From the NCBI GenBank assembly GCA_903834925.1, contig CAILLA010000161.1, positions 1 through 40,885 of the forward strand: a DNA stretch of 40,885 nt, in the 5' to 3' direction. Below the pieces are notes generated by a model. That model saw only the letters and a program-made list of their open reading frames with translations. It searched no databases and was not told the DNA's origin. Position 1 is the stretch's first letter; every line of letters begins with the position of its first letter. The position numbers and the translations under genes were made by a program. This document shows positions 26,612 through 35,046 of the stretch, piece by piece. This DNA comes from an uncultured Schlesneria sp. (GTDB taxonomy: Bacteria; Planctomycetota; Planctomycetia; Planctomycetales; Planctomycetaceae).

Positions 26612-27616
26612 TTGTCATGTTTTCAAAGAAAGTATCGATTGAGCCTCTTTTGGCATTTGATTGTGTCCTCTGGAATTCTTGTTGCCGGGTGGGTCGTTAT
26701 ACGCGGCCGAAACACCCTTAGGTATACGACATTGAAAACGGCCTGGATCTGGAGCGTTTTCGCGATGATTGCTTGGGAAATCACATGGTTTGCAGATAGT
26801 TGTGCGAACGCGATATCGGCAGCGGTCGCTGACCATGCCTGGTATGCGGTTGCCGTTCTAGCCCTTTGCCCGCCGATGGCCGTTTTAGGATCGCGTCGTC
26901 CAGGCATTCGCGTCTGGGCCTGGTTTATCTTGTTTCCGATGCTGTTCGCTTTGGGTTGGCCGATAATTGCTCTGCGACTTCAAGGGTCTGAATTACGAGG
27001 GCTGTATCTGGAAACTCCTCAGATCATTGCATTCGTGCTCGTTCTGGTGATGAGCCTTGGAAACTACTTGGGAACCCGATTCACGCTTCCGGCGCTGCTT
27101 TATGGTGCGTCGATCCTCGCAATCGTGGTATCGAGTTGGTCGGATTGCCCCGTCTGGCTGACAAATCGAAATGCGGTCCGCTTTTGGAGTACGTTTTTAA
27201 ACGTATTTGCCATCTGCCTGAGGTGGACATCATCTCGTCCAATTGCCCAAAACCGGTTTGATCGTCTGTGGTTCGACTTTTTCGATACATTTGGGATCGT
27301 CTGGGGACGCCGAATTCAAGATCGACTAAATTTCATCGCCTTAAAGGAAGGCTGGCCCACTCGATTGGAACTCAATGGATTCGACTGGTCCGACGAATTG
27401 AAACCAGCTGTTCCTGCCATAGATCAGAACACTGTAGAACCTTCGAAACTTGAAAACGAGCCACAACGTCTGGATTTCCAAATTACGCAAATTGAAATCC
27501 GCATGGAATACACGTTCCGTTGGCTACTTCGTCGATTTGTTGATCCCCCTTGGATCGACGAGCGACTTGGCTTGAGCTCGCAGCCGAATGACAGGGAGTT
27601 ACCGGCCGATTCGTAA
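26612..27616 (+). CDS. Polytopic membrane protein of unknown function
   Basis: This product of about 334 residues has about six hydrophobic segments in residues 10-200 (for example HLIVSSGILVAGWVVI and QIIAFVLVLVMSLGNYLG), then a soluble C-terminal part. The best-conserved-looking part is RFDRLWFDFFDTFGIVWGRR followed by IQDRLNFIALKEGW, a pattern I associate with planctomycete membrane proteins without known role. The frame begins at a TTG, and the true start could be a little further in, for example at another TTG or GTG near residue 17. It is divergent from the cysteine-rich gene, with 258 bp between them. No function is proposed. Confidence 0.6.
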   Translation: MSCFQRKYRLSLFWHLIVSSGILVAGWVVIRGRNTLRYTTLKTAWIWSVFAMIAWEITWFADSCANAISAAVADHAWYAVAVLALCPPMAVLGSRRPGIRVWAWFILFPMLFALGWPIIALRLQGSELRGLYLETPQIIAFVLVLVMSLGNYLGTRFTLPALLYGASILAIVVSSWSDCPVWLTNRNAVRFWSTFLNVFAICLRWTSSRPIAQNRFDRLWFDFFDTFGIVWGRRIQDRLNFIALKEGWPTRLELNGFDWSDELKPAVPAIDQNTVEPSKLENEPQRLDFQITQIEIRMEYTFRWLLRRFVDPPWIDERLGLSSQPNDRELPADS

Positions 27617-27871
27617 TTTCATAATATAAATTAACAGGAGTAGGTGTAAAACAATCCATTTATTGAATCGTACTCCAATTAGCAACACACGACTTAAAAA
27701 AACACACCCGATCCTCGCGTCATGCCGGTGATTGACTCGACTACAATCGCGAATACCCCTGAGTATCAGGTGAATGTCGATTTTACCATTTTTTTTAACG
27801 AGCATGGCACGGCATCTGCAATAATGATTTTTCGCTGTCGGCAGGCGTTGGCCCGCTCTTGTCGATTGCTG

Positions 27872-27908
27872 CTGAAGGCGTCTCAGGTTTTACTTGGGAC
27901 GCCTTCAG
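27872..27908. repeat. Perfect 11-bp inverted repeat in long non-coding gap
   Basis: CTGAAGGCGTC (27872-27882) and GACGCCTTCAG (27898-27908) flank 15 nt, and pairing can extend inward by three more weak pairs. No T-run follows. It lies in the 27617-28265 stretch, which is AT-rich and otherwise shows no gene; small frames there lack ribosome-binding sites or recognisable sequence. Confidence 0.5.
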
Positions 27909-28223
27909 TTCGTTATGGGACAAGATCTTTGTGTGGTTGGCCTGGGACAGAAGGGCGACGCTCTTTTTTTAAACACCTAATCTTAAGGCGATTCTTGCCA
28001 TTCAATCAAATTAAGGTAGAATTCACACATCTCGGTTGTTAATGTAATTGTCGGCATTCAACATGAAGATAAATCCAACAGACATTTCGTCAATACGGCT
28101 GGTACTTTCCCTGCTTCGTCAGTTTGTCATCTGATAATAAAGACGTTTGACGATACGTTGTGTACTTATTTTTCTGATTTCGACAAATCCGCGCATCTTA
28201 TTTTCAACGCAAGGATAACTGAG

Positions 28224-28246
28224 TCTCGATGATCTGATCATCGAGA
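28224..28246. promoter_or_regulatory. 23-bp perfect palindrome just upstream of the kinase start
   Basis: TCTCGATGATC-T-GATCATCGAGA is perfectly symmetrical about 28235 and ends 19 bp before the kinase ATG. As DNA it looks like a dimer-binding operator. As RNA it forms a 9-bp stem with a TCTGA loop followed by TTTT, so it could also act as an attenuator or limit access to the start codon. Confidence 0.55.
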
Positions 28247-28265
28247 TTTTGCTGAATACTACGAG

Positions 28266-31142
28266 ATGTCCATGCCGCTTAGCGTCGAGAACTTCATCGC
28301 AGTCCTTCGAAAAAGCGGTCTTGTGGAATCCGATCGGCTTCTACGCGTCCTTAACCAATCCGCACCGCAGGAAACCGGTTGGACAACGTCTGAACAAATT
28401 GCTCAGCACTTGGTCGAAGCAAATCTTGTCACAAAGTGGCAGGCGGAAAAATTATTGCAGGGAAAGCATCGCGGATATTTTCTCGGGAAATACAAGCTAC
28501 TCTCGTTACTTGGCAAGGGTGGGATGAGCTCGGTCTACCTGGCCGAACATCTTTTGATGCGTCGCCATTGTGCATTAAAAGTGTTACCCGCCAAGCGCGT
28601 TGATGATTCGTCATATCTGGAACGTTTTCATCGCGAAGCACAAGCCGCCGCATCACTCGATCACCCGAACATTGTTCGAGCCTACGACGTGGATCATCAG
28701 GACGAGGGTAATCGACAGATCCATTTTCTCGTGATGGAGTATGTCGAAGGTGACAGCCTGCAAGAACTGGTCCCGGAAAGTGGCCTCACTTCAATTCTAG
28801 ACGCAGCCGAATACGCTCGACAGGCCGCGTTGGGACTGCAACACGCCCATGAAAACGGAATGGTTCACCGGGACATTAAGCCTGGAAACCTGCTCGTCGA
28901 CCGGAACGGGGTCGTCAAGATTCTTGACTTGGGATTGGCCCGGTTCTTTCGGGTTGACGAAGGAAATCAAGCGCTCACCCTGCGGCATGACGAAAAGGTT
29001 TTAGGGACTGCTGATTATTTGGCCCCTGAGCAGGCCATCGACAGCCATAACGTCGATTCGCGAGCGGACCTTTATAGCTTGGGTTGTACCCTCTATTTCA
29101 TGGTCACTGGGAAGCCTCCTTTCAACGAAGGGACACTTGCACATCGATTGCTGGCCCATCAAGTGAAAACGCCGCCCGCCGTTGAATCGTTGCGGGTGGA
29201 CTTACCGTTATCGCTGGCTGTGATCATCCGCAAGATGATGGAGAAAAAGCCTGGCGATCGATTCGCAAATGCCGCAGCGATCGAGAAGGCACTTTTCCAA
29301 TGGGTTGACGGAAACGCGGATATCGCCTGGCGAAAGTCTCATTCAACTGTCTACGGATCCAGATCAAACGATTCTGCAACCGCTCGGCCAGTTCCTCCCG
29401 TCGCTCGACCAATTCCGGTCGCAAAGCCGGTGAAGGATGAGCTTTCAGAAAGATTGACTCCACAGCCAGAGTTCAAAGGCCCCGGTACTCACTCAAATTC
29501 CGCCGCAAATGACGCAAAACCAAAGGAAGCGACTGATTCCAGATTCCCAGAAGGGCTCGACACAGCTGACACGGCACTCGACCATTCCCGTGCGGTCCTG
29601 ACGCAGACAACGACAGAATCCGAAACGGATAACGAAGCTGATGACAGAACTTCTGCGATCAGCGAAACGGTTGAGTCGGTTAGTGAATCGATTCAATCGT
29701 CACCGGAACCGGCACCGTCCAACAAGCCGGAAAATTTTGAAACAACACTTCGAAATGATTCTCCCGAAACGACATTTCCCGTCTTTGAAACGTCCCCGGT
29801 TGCCATACCGACCAGGGCAAGATTGAAATCGTCCTCGAAGCCTGCGTTAAAATCATCTTCCCCTTCTCAATCACAACACAAGCGATCTGGCGATTCAAAG
29901 ATTCGATCGGTGAAAACTCTTTTCGGAATTATCGCCGCTTCAATTTTCGCGTTGATGACTTTGTATGGCTTATGGGGAGGTGCTTCCGCGAAAAAAATTA
30001 CGCCTGTTAAGTCGTCGGCTGCGGTTCCTTTTCCAAAAGACAAACGCGAAGTGACAGTCGGAAACAAGCCGGCCGATTATCAAAACATTCATCAAGCCTT
30101 GATCGCCGTAAGGGACCGTTTTCGCCCTGGATTAAACAGTAAAGATCAGATGGTGATCATAGTCACAGAAGGGACCTACAACGAACGAATTCAAATCGAT
30201 GGCCATCGCGATGGCCGTCCCGATGGATTTCCTGACGGGGTCATCATACGGGGTGAAGGAAAGGTCCTCTTGAATCCACCCGGTGAAGACCCGGTTATCC
30301 AATTGGCAAACGTCACTCGTTTCATCCTCGAAAAAGTCGAAATCGAGGCTCGTGAGAAAAGAGTCGCCATCGAACTGGCCGGTGATCTGCATGAATCTCG
30401 TTTGAGCCAGATTTTGATCAGTGGTTTTTCTAATTCAGGAATCCTTTGCAAAGGAACGCAAGGACTTGCTTTCTCAAATAGCCAGCTCATCCTTGATAAA
30501 CTTCAATTTGAAACCGCAAACCCGCAAGCAATCGGAATTCGACTCGAAGAAGGCCCCGAAAACGACGTCAACAATGTTGTCATTCGATCCTGTCGTTTTC
30601 TTGGCCGCTTCGATTCTGGCATCGTGATCCAAGGCAAATCACCCTATGGAATCGAGATCTCTGAATCGGTTTTTAGCGCTTGCAACGACGGAATTCGAAT
30701 CGAGGGAAGCCCTACACTCAAATCCATTCGCGTCGTCAATAATTCGTTTCGAGATACCAAGGCGGGGATTCGGTTTTTGAATCTTCCAAACGAAAATTCT
30801 GCCGAGTTGTTTTTTCGACGAAACTTATTCCTGAAAACTTCGGTCGCTGAAGCCGTTGTTCAGAAGGATTACGACGAGTCAAAATTTCGGTTGATGCTGT
30901 CGATATTTCCGCCCGGAATCGAAGCCAATTGGTCTGATCGGGCCAAGCCTACAGCCCCCGCAAATGGTGAAATTGGGATTTTGTTTGAGCAGGGAGGACA
31001 ACAGGGGGTGTCAGATCTCGCATTCGAGTCGACTGATCCCAAGAGCCCGGATTTCCTCGCGCCCACTTCGAAAAGCCGCCAAAAGGAAGTTGCCGGAGCG
31101 CAAGGCTCTGAAAAGAAATGGGTTGGAGCAATTGGACCATGA
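28266..31142 (+). CDS. Transmembrane Ser/Thr protein kinase with beta-helix-like ectodomain
   Basis: This 958-residue Hanks-type kinase has a planctomycete-style helical N-terminus (1-72). The kinase domain spans about 76-347, with glycine loop GKGGMSSV (83-90), Lys105 in CALKVL, HRDIKPGN (201-208), DLG in place of DFG (221-223), and the APE motif in YLAPEQA. A Ser/Pro/Thr-rich linker (350-545) leads to one transmembrane helix (about 551-571). The external part (about 590-958) looks like a right-handed parallel beta-helix, with repeated turns such as IELAGDLHESRLSQILISGF, NNVVIRSCRFLGRFDSGIVI and DGIRIEGSPTLKSIRVVNNS. I infer a receptor kinase that senses a carbohydrate or envelope polymer; the ligand is unknown. 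A 23-bp palindrome immediately precedes it. Confidence 0.9.
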   Translation: MSMPLSVENFIAVLRKSGLVESDRLLRVLNQSAPQETGWTTSEQIAQHLVEANLVTKWQAEKLLQGKHRGYFLGKYKLLSLLGKGGMSSVYLAEHLLMRRHCALKVLPAKRVDDSSYLERFHREAQAAASLDHPNIVRAYDVDHQDEGNRQIHFLVMEYVEGDSLQELVPESGLTSILDAAEYARQAALGLQHAHENGMVHRDIKPGNLLVDRNGVVKILDLGLARFFRVDEGNQALTLRHDEKVLGTADYLAPEQAIDSHNVDSRADLYSLGCTLYFMVTGKPPFNEGTLAHRLLAHQVKTPPAVESLRVDLPLSLAVIIRKMMEKKPGDRFANAAAIEKALFQWVDGNADIAWRKSHSTVYGSRSNDSATARPVPPVARPIPVAKPVKDELSERLTPQPEFKGPGTHSNSAANDAKPKEATDSRFPEGLDTADTALDHSRAVLTQTTTESETDNEADDRTSAISETVESVSESIQSSPEPAPSNKPENFETTLRNDSPETTFPVFETSPVAIPTRARLKSSSKPALKSSSPSQSQHKRSGDSKIRSVKTLFGIIAASIFALMTLYGLWGGASAKKITPVKSSAAVPFPKDKREVTVGNKPADYQNIHQALIAVRDRFRPGLNSKDQMVIIVTEGTYNERIQIDGHRDGRPDGFPDGVIIRGEGKVLLNPPGEDPVIQLANVTRFILEKVEIEAREKRVAIELAGDLHESRLSQILISGFSNSGILCKGTQGLAFSNSQLILDKLQFETANPQAIGIRLEEGPENDVNNVVIRSCRFLGRFDSGIVIQGKSPYGIEISESVFSACNDGIRIEGSPTLKSIRVVNNSFRDTKAGIRFLNLPNENSAELFFRRNLFLKTSVAEAVVQKDYDESKFRLMLSIFPPGIEANWSDRAKPTAPANGEIGILFEQGGQQGVSDLAFESTDPKSPDFLAPTSKSRQKEVAGAQGSEKKWVGAIGP

Positions 31143-31552
31143 TTGCCCCTCCAAAATGCCTGATCGTTATATTCGACAATCTCAGCATCACGTCGTGAAT
31201 TCTACGATCCTGCTTCAAATAATTCATAAATTTTCGGCGGCGAATGGTCGGGGCCTGCGCTTCGATCAAGTGTGACGTTGCACCGCAACTCGACGCGCTC
31301 AGCCAAGTTATGGGCGAACACCAAAAATCAAGCGCTCGTCACTCGACATTGCCCGTCACAACCACTCTCCATAACAATCAACAAACAAACGACTTAACGA
31401 CGGTACTTGTTTGCCGTACGGTCGTGTCCCTAACATAGTGATCGACCTGTGAATGAGGTTTCCAGGCGCGATCTGGTGGCCTGCCAGGATGTGATACGCC
31501 AAGGTAAAGGTGGCGGGCCCCCCAAGAAAATGGATCAGACAAGGTAAGAGTC

Positions 31553-32224
31553 ATGTTTTCCCGAATTTCCAAGACACATCATCAGCAGCGATCGGTTCGC
31601 GGTGCGATTAACCAGAAGCACGGACGATCGATACGCCCCGACGCAGCGTATCGTCAGCGGCATCGACCCGACGAGATTTCGACTCATTTCAGTGCCCCCG
31701 AAACCTGGTATGAGCCTCAACAACGACTCACGACCGAGTACATCGTACAACCGGCGGGCGAGGGGTACATCCATCCGGTCACCGTTGACGAGATTCGGGA
31801 TCGTTTAGCACTTCTGCCTGAAGCATTGACGTGCGAAATTGAAGTTATCCAATTGAGCGGAATGACTCGGAAACGACGCCTGTTTCCGTTGTATGGAATG
31901 CAATGGGGTCCCAACGTTTACCTGTACCCGATCGAAGAAAGCCTCACGGAAATCTACGTTCGCCCACCTCGGCCGGAACAGTTTGTCGAAGCACGAATGT
32001 TCGGTGGCAAATGGCTGCAAACTGGTCATGAATGGAAGTTAATCTGGACTCCAGAAACCATACGCGACTTTTATCTCAACAATGTGCTGATTCATGAAGT
32101 CGGCCACGTCAATGACACCCGAAACACAAACCATCATAAGCGAGAGCAATACGCAATCTGGTTTGCGACCGAGTACGGATATCGGGCATCACGTGGACGA
32201 GCCCGGTTTGGCAAAGCCAAGTAA
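31553..32224 (+). CDS. Small HExxH protein, putative zinc metallopeptidase-like
   Basis: This 223-residue protein is not in a family I can name. The first 45 residues are basic and polar, without a signal peptide. The middle (about 60-150) is probably beta-rich (LTTEYIVQPAGEGYIHPVTV). Near the C-terminus, NVLIHEVGHVNDTRNTNHHK holds HEVGH at 181-185, followed by REQYAIWFATEYG with Glu198 and Glu207. HExxH with a downstream Glu is a gluzincin or ImmA/IrrE-like zinc-site layout, so a zinc peptidase is possible but unproven. GGTAAGAG sits before the ATG. The 410-bp gap to the kinase holds no supported feature beyond a weak dyad near 31397-31424. Confidence 0.65.
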   Translation: MFSRISKTHHQQRSVRGAINQKHGRSIRPDAAYRQRHRPDEISTHFSAPETWYEPQQRLTTEYIVQPAGEGYIHPVTVDEIRDRLALLPEALTCEIEVIQLSGMTRKRRLFPLYGMQWGPNVYLYPIEESLTEIYVRPPRPEQFVEARMFGGKWLQTGHEWKLIWTPETIRDFYLNNVLIHEVGHVNDTRNTNHHKREQYAIWFATEYGYRASRGRARFGKAK

Positions 32225-32253
32225 CAGTCTGCACGAGCGTTCTAAGTTGTGGT

Positions 32254-32287
32254 GTGTGCCACTGGCGTGCGTCTTCGCTCGCCAGTG
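32254..32287 (+). repeat. TCTT-loop palindrome, copy E
   Basis: GTGTGC then CACTGGCG-T-GCG-TCTT-CGC-T-CGCCAGTG. It is an exact reverse complement, over 34 nt, of 12271-12304. It sits in the 107-bp spacer between two convergent genes and could also help terminate their transcripts. Confidence 0.75.
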
Positions 32288-32331
32288 CATCTAGAAGATT
32301 GCGAAACCACCTACTCATCCCGCAACCAACA

Positions 32332-33618
32332 TTAACGCCGCCGCCGTGATTTCATGTTCGACGGCATTTGTTTTGTAGCCTCGGTACTTTCCTTCGTTTT
32401 GGCATCAACATCAGATTTGTTTTGCGGCACTGCGGCCACCTCTGTCGTAGCGGAAGCTTCCAGCTTCCGAGCCAATTCCTCATTCGATTCGCTTTCAGGC
32501 ATCGGAACGGCTTCGGGCGGTGGTTTTGTTTCAATCGTTCGTTCGTTGACGAGTTCTTTCAATTCGGCATTGAAGATCTGAATCAACGCAAACAGGCACG
32601 AGGCAACAATCGGGCCGATGAAAATCCCCCATAACCCAAGAACCTGCAGAGCTCCCACAACGCTGATGAACGCCAGCAAGGGATGCAGGTCGGCGTTATT
32701 CTGCAAAACGTAAATTTTCACAAGGTTATCAAGCATGCTGATGACCCCGATCCCCCACACCGCTAACAATAATGCGGCCACCCAGTTCCCCTGTAATGCG
32801 AGCAATGCCGCACAGGGAACCCAAACGATCCAGGCACCGACCAGGGGAATCAATGAAGCGACCGTCGCAACCGAAAGAAAGATCCAGAAGTGTCCCATGC
32901 CACAGAACTGTAATGCGATTGCAGTGGCAAACCCCTGAATGAGCGCAGCCAGAAATGTCGCGGTGACGACCGCGCGAACCACTGTCGCAAAACGTTCGCA
33001 AAGGCGTCGCTGATGGTTTACGGGAAGCGGAATCATGACTTCTGCAGCGGCAATCAAAGCCGGGCCGTCTGCCAAAAAGTAGTATAAGGCCGTAATAAAC
33101 ATTCCCGCTGCAACGGTCAGAGAAACAAACACTTCAACAGTCGATGACGCAACGCGAAAAGTTTGACCAGCAATTTGACCCGCCAGCGCCTGAAGATTCG
33201 TACCAAACTCGTCCTTAAATCCTTCAATCTTCTGTTCCGACAGGCCACCGGGAATATAAGGTCTAAGACGTTCAACGGCTGGTGAGACAACTCGATGCCA
33301 CAGCAGATCAAGCCCTTTATGCCAGTCACCGTCAAGGTGCTGTTCCGCGAGCGAGTACAATTGAACCGCCGAAATAAATGTTCCCGCCATCAGCGGCACA
33401 ACGATGATCGCCACCACGGCGGACGTCGAAAAGGCCGCCGCCCAGGCGGCTCGCTGACCCGTTTTACGAAGAAAATAATCGTGCAGCGGCTGACAAATGA
33501 CCGCGAGAACCGCCGCAAGAAACAGGGGAAGTACAAAGGGAGCAATCACCTTGTAAAGCATGCCACCCAGTAGCACGATGAGGGCCAACAACACCGATAA
33601 CGAAATCATGCGATTCAT
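32332..33618 (-). CDS. AI-2E family transporter (PerM/TqsA-type)
   Basis: This 428-residue polytopic protein of the AI-2 exporter/PerM family has N-terminal helices (SVLLALIVLLGGMLYKVIAP followed by FVLPLFLAAVLAVICQPLHD). A long amphipathic stretch at about 95-150 leads to central and C-terminal helices containing the family region LIPLVGAWIVWVPCAALLAL and LGLWGIFIGPIVASCLFALI. The last 65 residues are a charged Pro/Glu/Lys tail ending in four arginines. Members export diverse solutes, and some are Na+/H+ antiporters, so quorum-signal export must not be assumed. The ATG at 33618 is used; the frame extends to a TTG six codons earlier. It lies 115 bp behind the ExbD-like operon on the same strand and may be read through from it. 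Confidence 0.85.
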   Translation of the reverse strand: MNRMISLSVLLALIVLLGGMLYKVIAPFVLPLFLAAVLAVICQPLHDYFLRKTGQRAAWAAAFSTSAVVAIIVVPLMAGTFISAVQLYSLAEQHLDGDWHKGLDLLWHRVVSPAVERLRPYIPGGLSEQKIEGFKDEFGTNLQALAGQIAGQTFRVASSTVEVFVSLTVAAGMFITALYYFLADGPALIAAAEVMIPLPVNHQRRLCERFATVVRAVVTATFLAALIQGFATAIALQFCGMGHFWIFLSVATVASLIPLVGAWIVWVPCAALLALQGNWVAALLLAVWGIGVISMLDNLVKIYVLQNNADLHPLLAFISVVGALQVLGLWGIFIGPIVASCLFALIQIFNAELKELVNERTIETKPPPEAVPMPESESNEELARKLEASATTEVAAVPQNKSDVDAKTKESTEATKQMPSNMKSRRRR

Positions 33619-33733
33619 GTGAAGGTGTCCCGCCAAAAGCTTTTAACCGGTCATCGAATTTCATTGATAGACAAATTTGTTTCGGTGGGAGATCTGAATT
33701 ACCGTGCAAGGTGAACGTCTCGATGGAACACGA

Positions 33734-34243
33734 TTACTTCACAGGAGTTGGCACCCAGAAGATAGCAGCGTCATTGATGCCCGCTTCGGCGAATGCCGTT
33801 TTTAACTTTTCCTCAGCAGACGCACGTGCGGTTGAGCGTCGATACACCCGCACACGTAGCCCGTCTTCGTCGCCGGGTGCTTGTGAAACGAGGTCAATTA
33901 ATTTTGGCAACGCAATCAACAAATCCTGACCTCCACCGATTTCTGATCGCAAGTAATACTGTCGTTCGTCGATCAATACCCGCACCACGTCAGGGACCGC
34001 GATCGGTAATTCGTCTGCCTCTTTGATCGCTTCCGCCGGTTTGTTTATCACGTCGACTGGAGCAACGCTCACTTGAGTGTCATTTCCATCGCCAGTGCCA
34101 GTGTTAGCGATTCCGAATTGATTGCCATCGCCCCATCCAAAATTCAATTTTCCCAGATAGACACCCAAACCGATTCCCGCGAGCAGTGCCGCGCCAAGGA
34201 AATTTCGTTTGCGAAATAAAGAGCTACGAGATTCTGCTGCCAT
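33734..34243 (-). CDS. Single-helix protein with ExbD/TolR-like periplasmic domain
   Basis: This 169-residue protein is the third gene of the proton-channel operon. A basic N-terminus (SRSSLFRKRN) precedes one transmembrane helix (about 15-31, FLGAALLAGIGLGVYLG), a flexible Gly/Asp/Asn linker, then a domain at about 85-165. The order of elements resembles the ExbD/TolR periplasmic fold: VVRVLIDERQYYLRSE, LLIALPKLIDLVSQ, LRVRVYRRSTARASAEEKL, and TAFAEAGINDAAIFWVP. The helix lacks the conserved Asp of ExbD. An upstream GTG at 34291 overlaps the previous stop by four bases, but the ATG at 34243 has AAAAGG in front of it. The resemblance is by eye only. Confidence 0.6.
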   Translation of the reverse strand: MAAESRSSLFRKRNFLGAALLAGIGLGVYLGKLNFGWGDGNQFGIANTGTGDGNDTQVSVAPVDVINKPAEAIKEADELPIAVPDVVRVLIDERQYYLRSEIGGGQDLLIALPKLIDLVSQAPGDEDGLRVRVYRRSTARASAEEKLKTAFAEAGINDAAIFWVPTPVK

Positions 34244-34287
34244 AGAAGGACCTTTTCTGAATGTCTTTGCCGATTTAATTGCAAGGA

Positions 34288-35046
34288 TCACAATTTTAAT
34301 TCAGGCTGAGGGCGGTATCCGAATACAGCATACTCGAATGACTGAGTTCCATGACCATCGCGTTTCATCCGTTCCGCCAGCGAAGGGAGCCCACGCGTCA
34401 TTGAAAGACGATGCGACAATTGGCAATCCCCATAACTGCACAGGATGAGAATGCTATTTTTGGTCGGTGGGAATTGCTTGCGGACCTGCAAAACCACTTC
34501 GACGAAGATTTCGGGGGATTCAATGACTTTTGACTTTATCTGCTGACGATCTTGACCAATTGTGATTTGTAAGGTTCCGTCCTCATTCAGATAGCAGTCC
34601 CAAACGTCGAATTGCTTACGCATCTCATTGAACGTGAGAAGATGATCAATGACTTGCTCACCAGTGGAGTTCGCCAGTTTCTGAAATCGAGCTTTAAGAT
34701 CGGCGATCTCGGCCGATGAAAGCCCTCCGGTTTCGGTCTGGCTGCGAGGCTGAATCAACTTATTGAGCGTCGTATCCGGTATGCGAAACAACTCGCGGAC
34801 GACTTGCCCCAACTTCTCGCGCTCGTGGTGCAAAGTCTGATTGGATTCCCGTTGCTCAGCCTCCCACTGATCGACACGTTGTCTCAGAATCGCGTTTTCA
34901 TCGGCGGTCTCCTGTCGCTGGCTGTCAACTCGATCGATTTCCTGCTTGGCGACCATCTTGACTTCCATGTACTGAGCGAAAATCACGATCAGCATCAGGT
35001 CGAGCAATGGAGTCAGCTGTAGTGTCACGCGGCGACGGAAGTTCAT
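34288..35046 (-). CDS. ExbD/TolR/MotB-like protein with coiled coil
   Basis: This 252-residue protein has the ExbD/TolR start: a basic N-terminus (NFRRRVTLQL) and TPLLDLMLIVIFAQYM, with a conserved-type Asp (residue 16) at the head of the only transmembrane helix. That Asp carries protons in this family. An acidic, Gln-rich coiled coil follows (about 35-85, EIDRVDSQRQETADENAI then LRQRVDQWEAEQRES). A C-terminal domain (about 150-250) contains SILILCSYGDCQLSHRLSMT then RGLPSLAERMK, faintly like an OmpA/MotB peptidoglycan-binding end. I infer the partner of the adjacent MotA/ExbB-type channel. Its start overlaps the end of the channel gene by 4 bp, suggesting translational coupling. Confidence 0.7.
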   Translation of the reverse strand: MNFRRRVTLQLTPLLDLMLIVIFAQYMEVKMVAKQEIDRVDSQRQETADENAILRQRVDQWEAEQRESNQTLHHEREKLGQVVRELFRIPDTTLNKLIQPRSQTETGGLSSAEIADLKARFQKLANSTGEQVIDHLLTFNEMRKQFDVWDCYLNEDGTLQITIGQDRQQIKSKVIESPEIFVEVVLQVRKQFPPTKNSILILCSYGDCQLSHRLSMTRGLPSLAERMKRDGHGTQSFEYAVFGYRPQPELKL

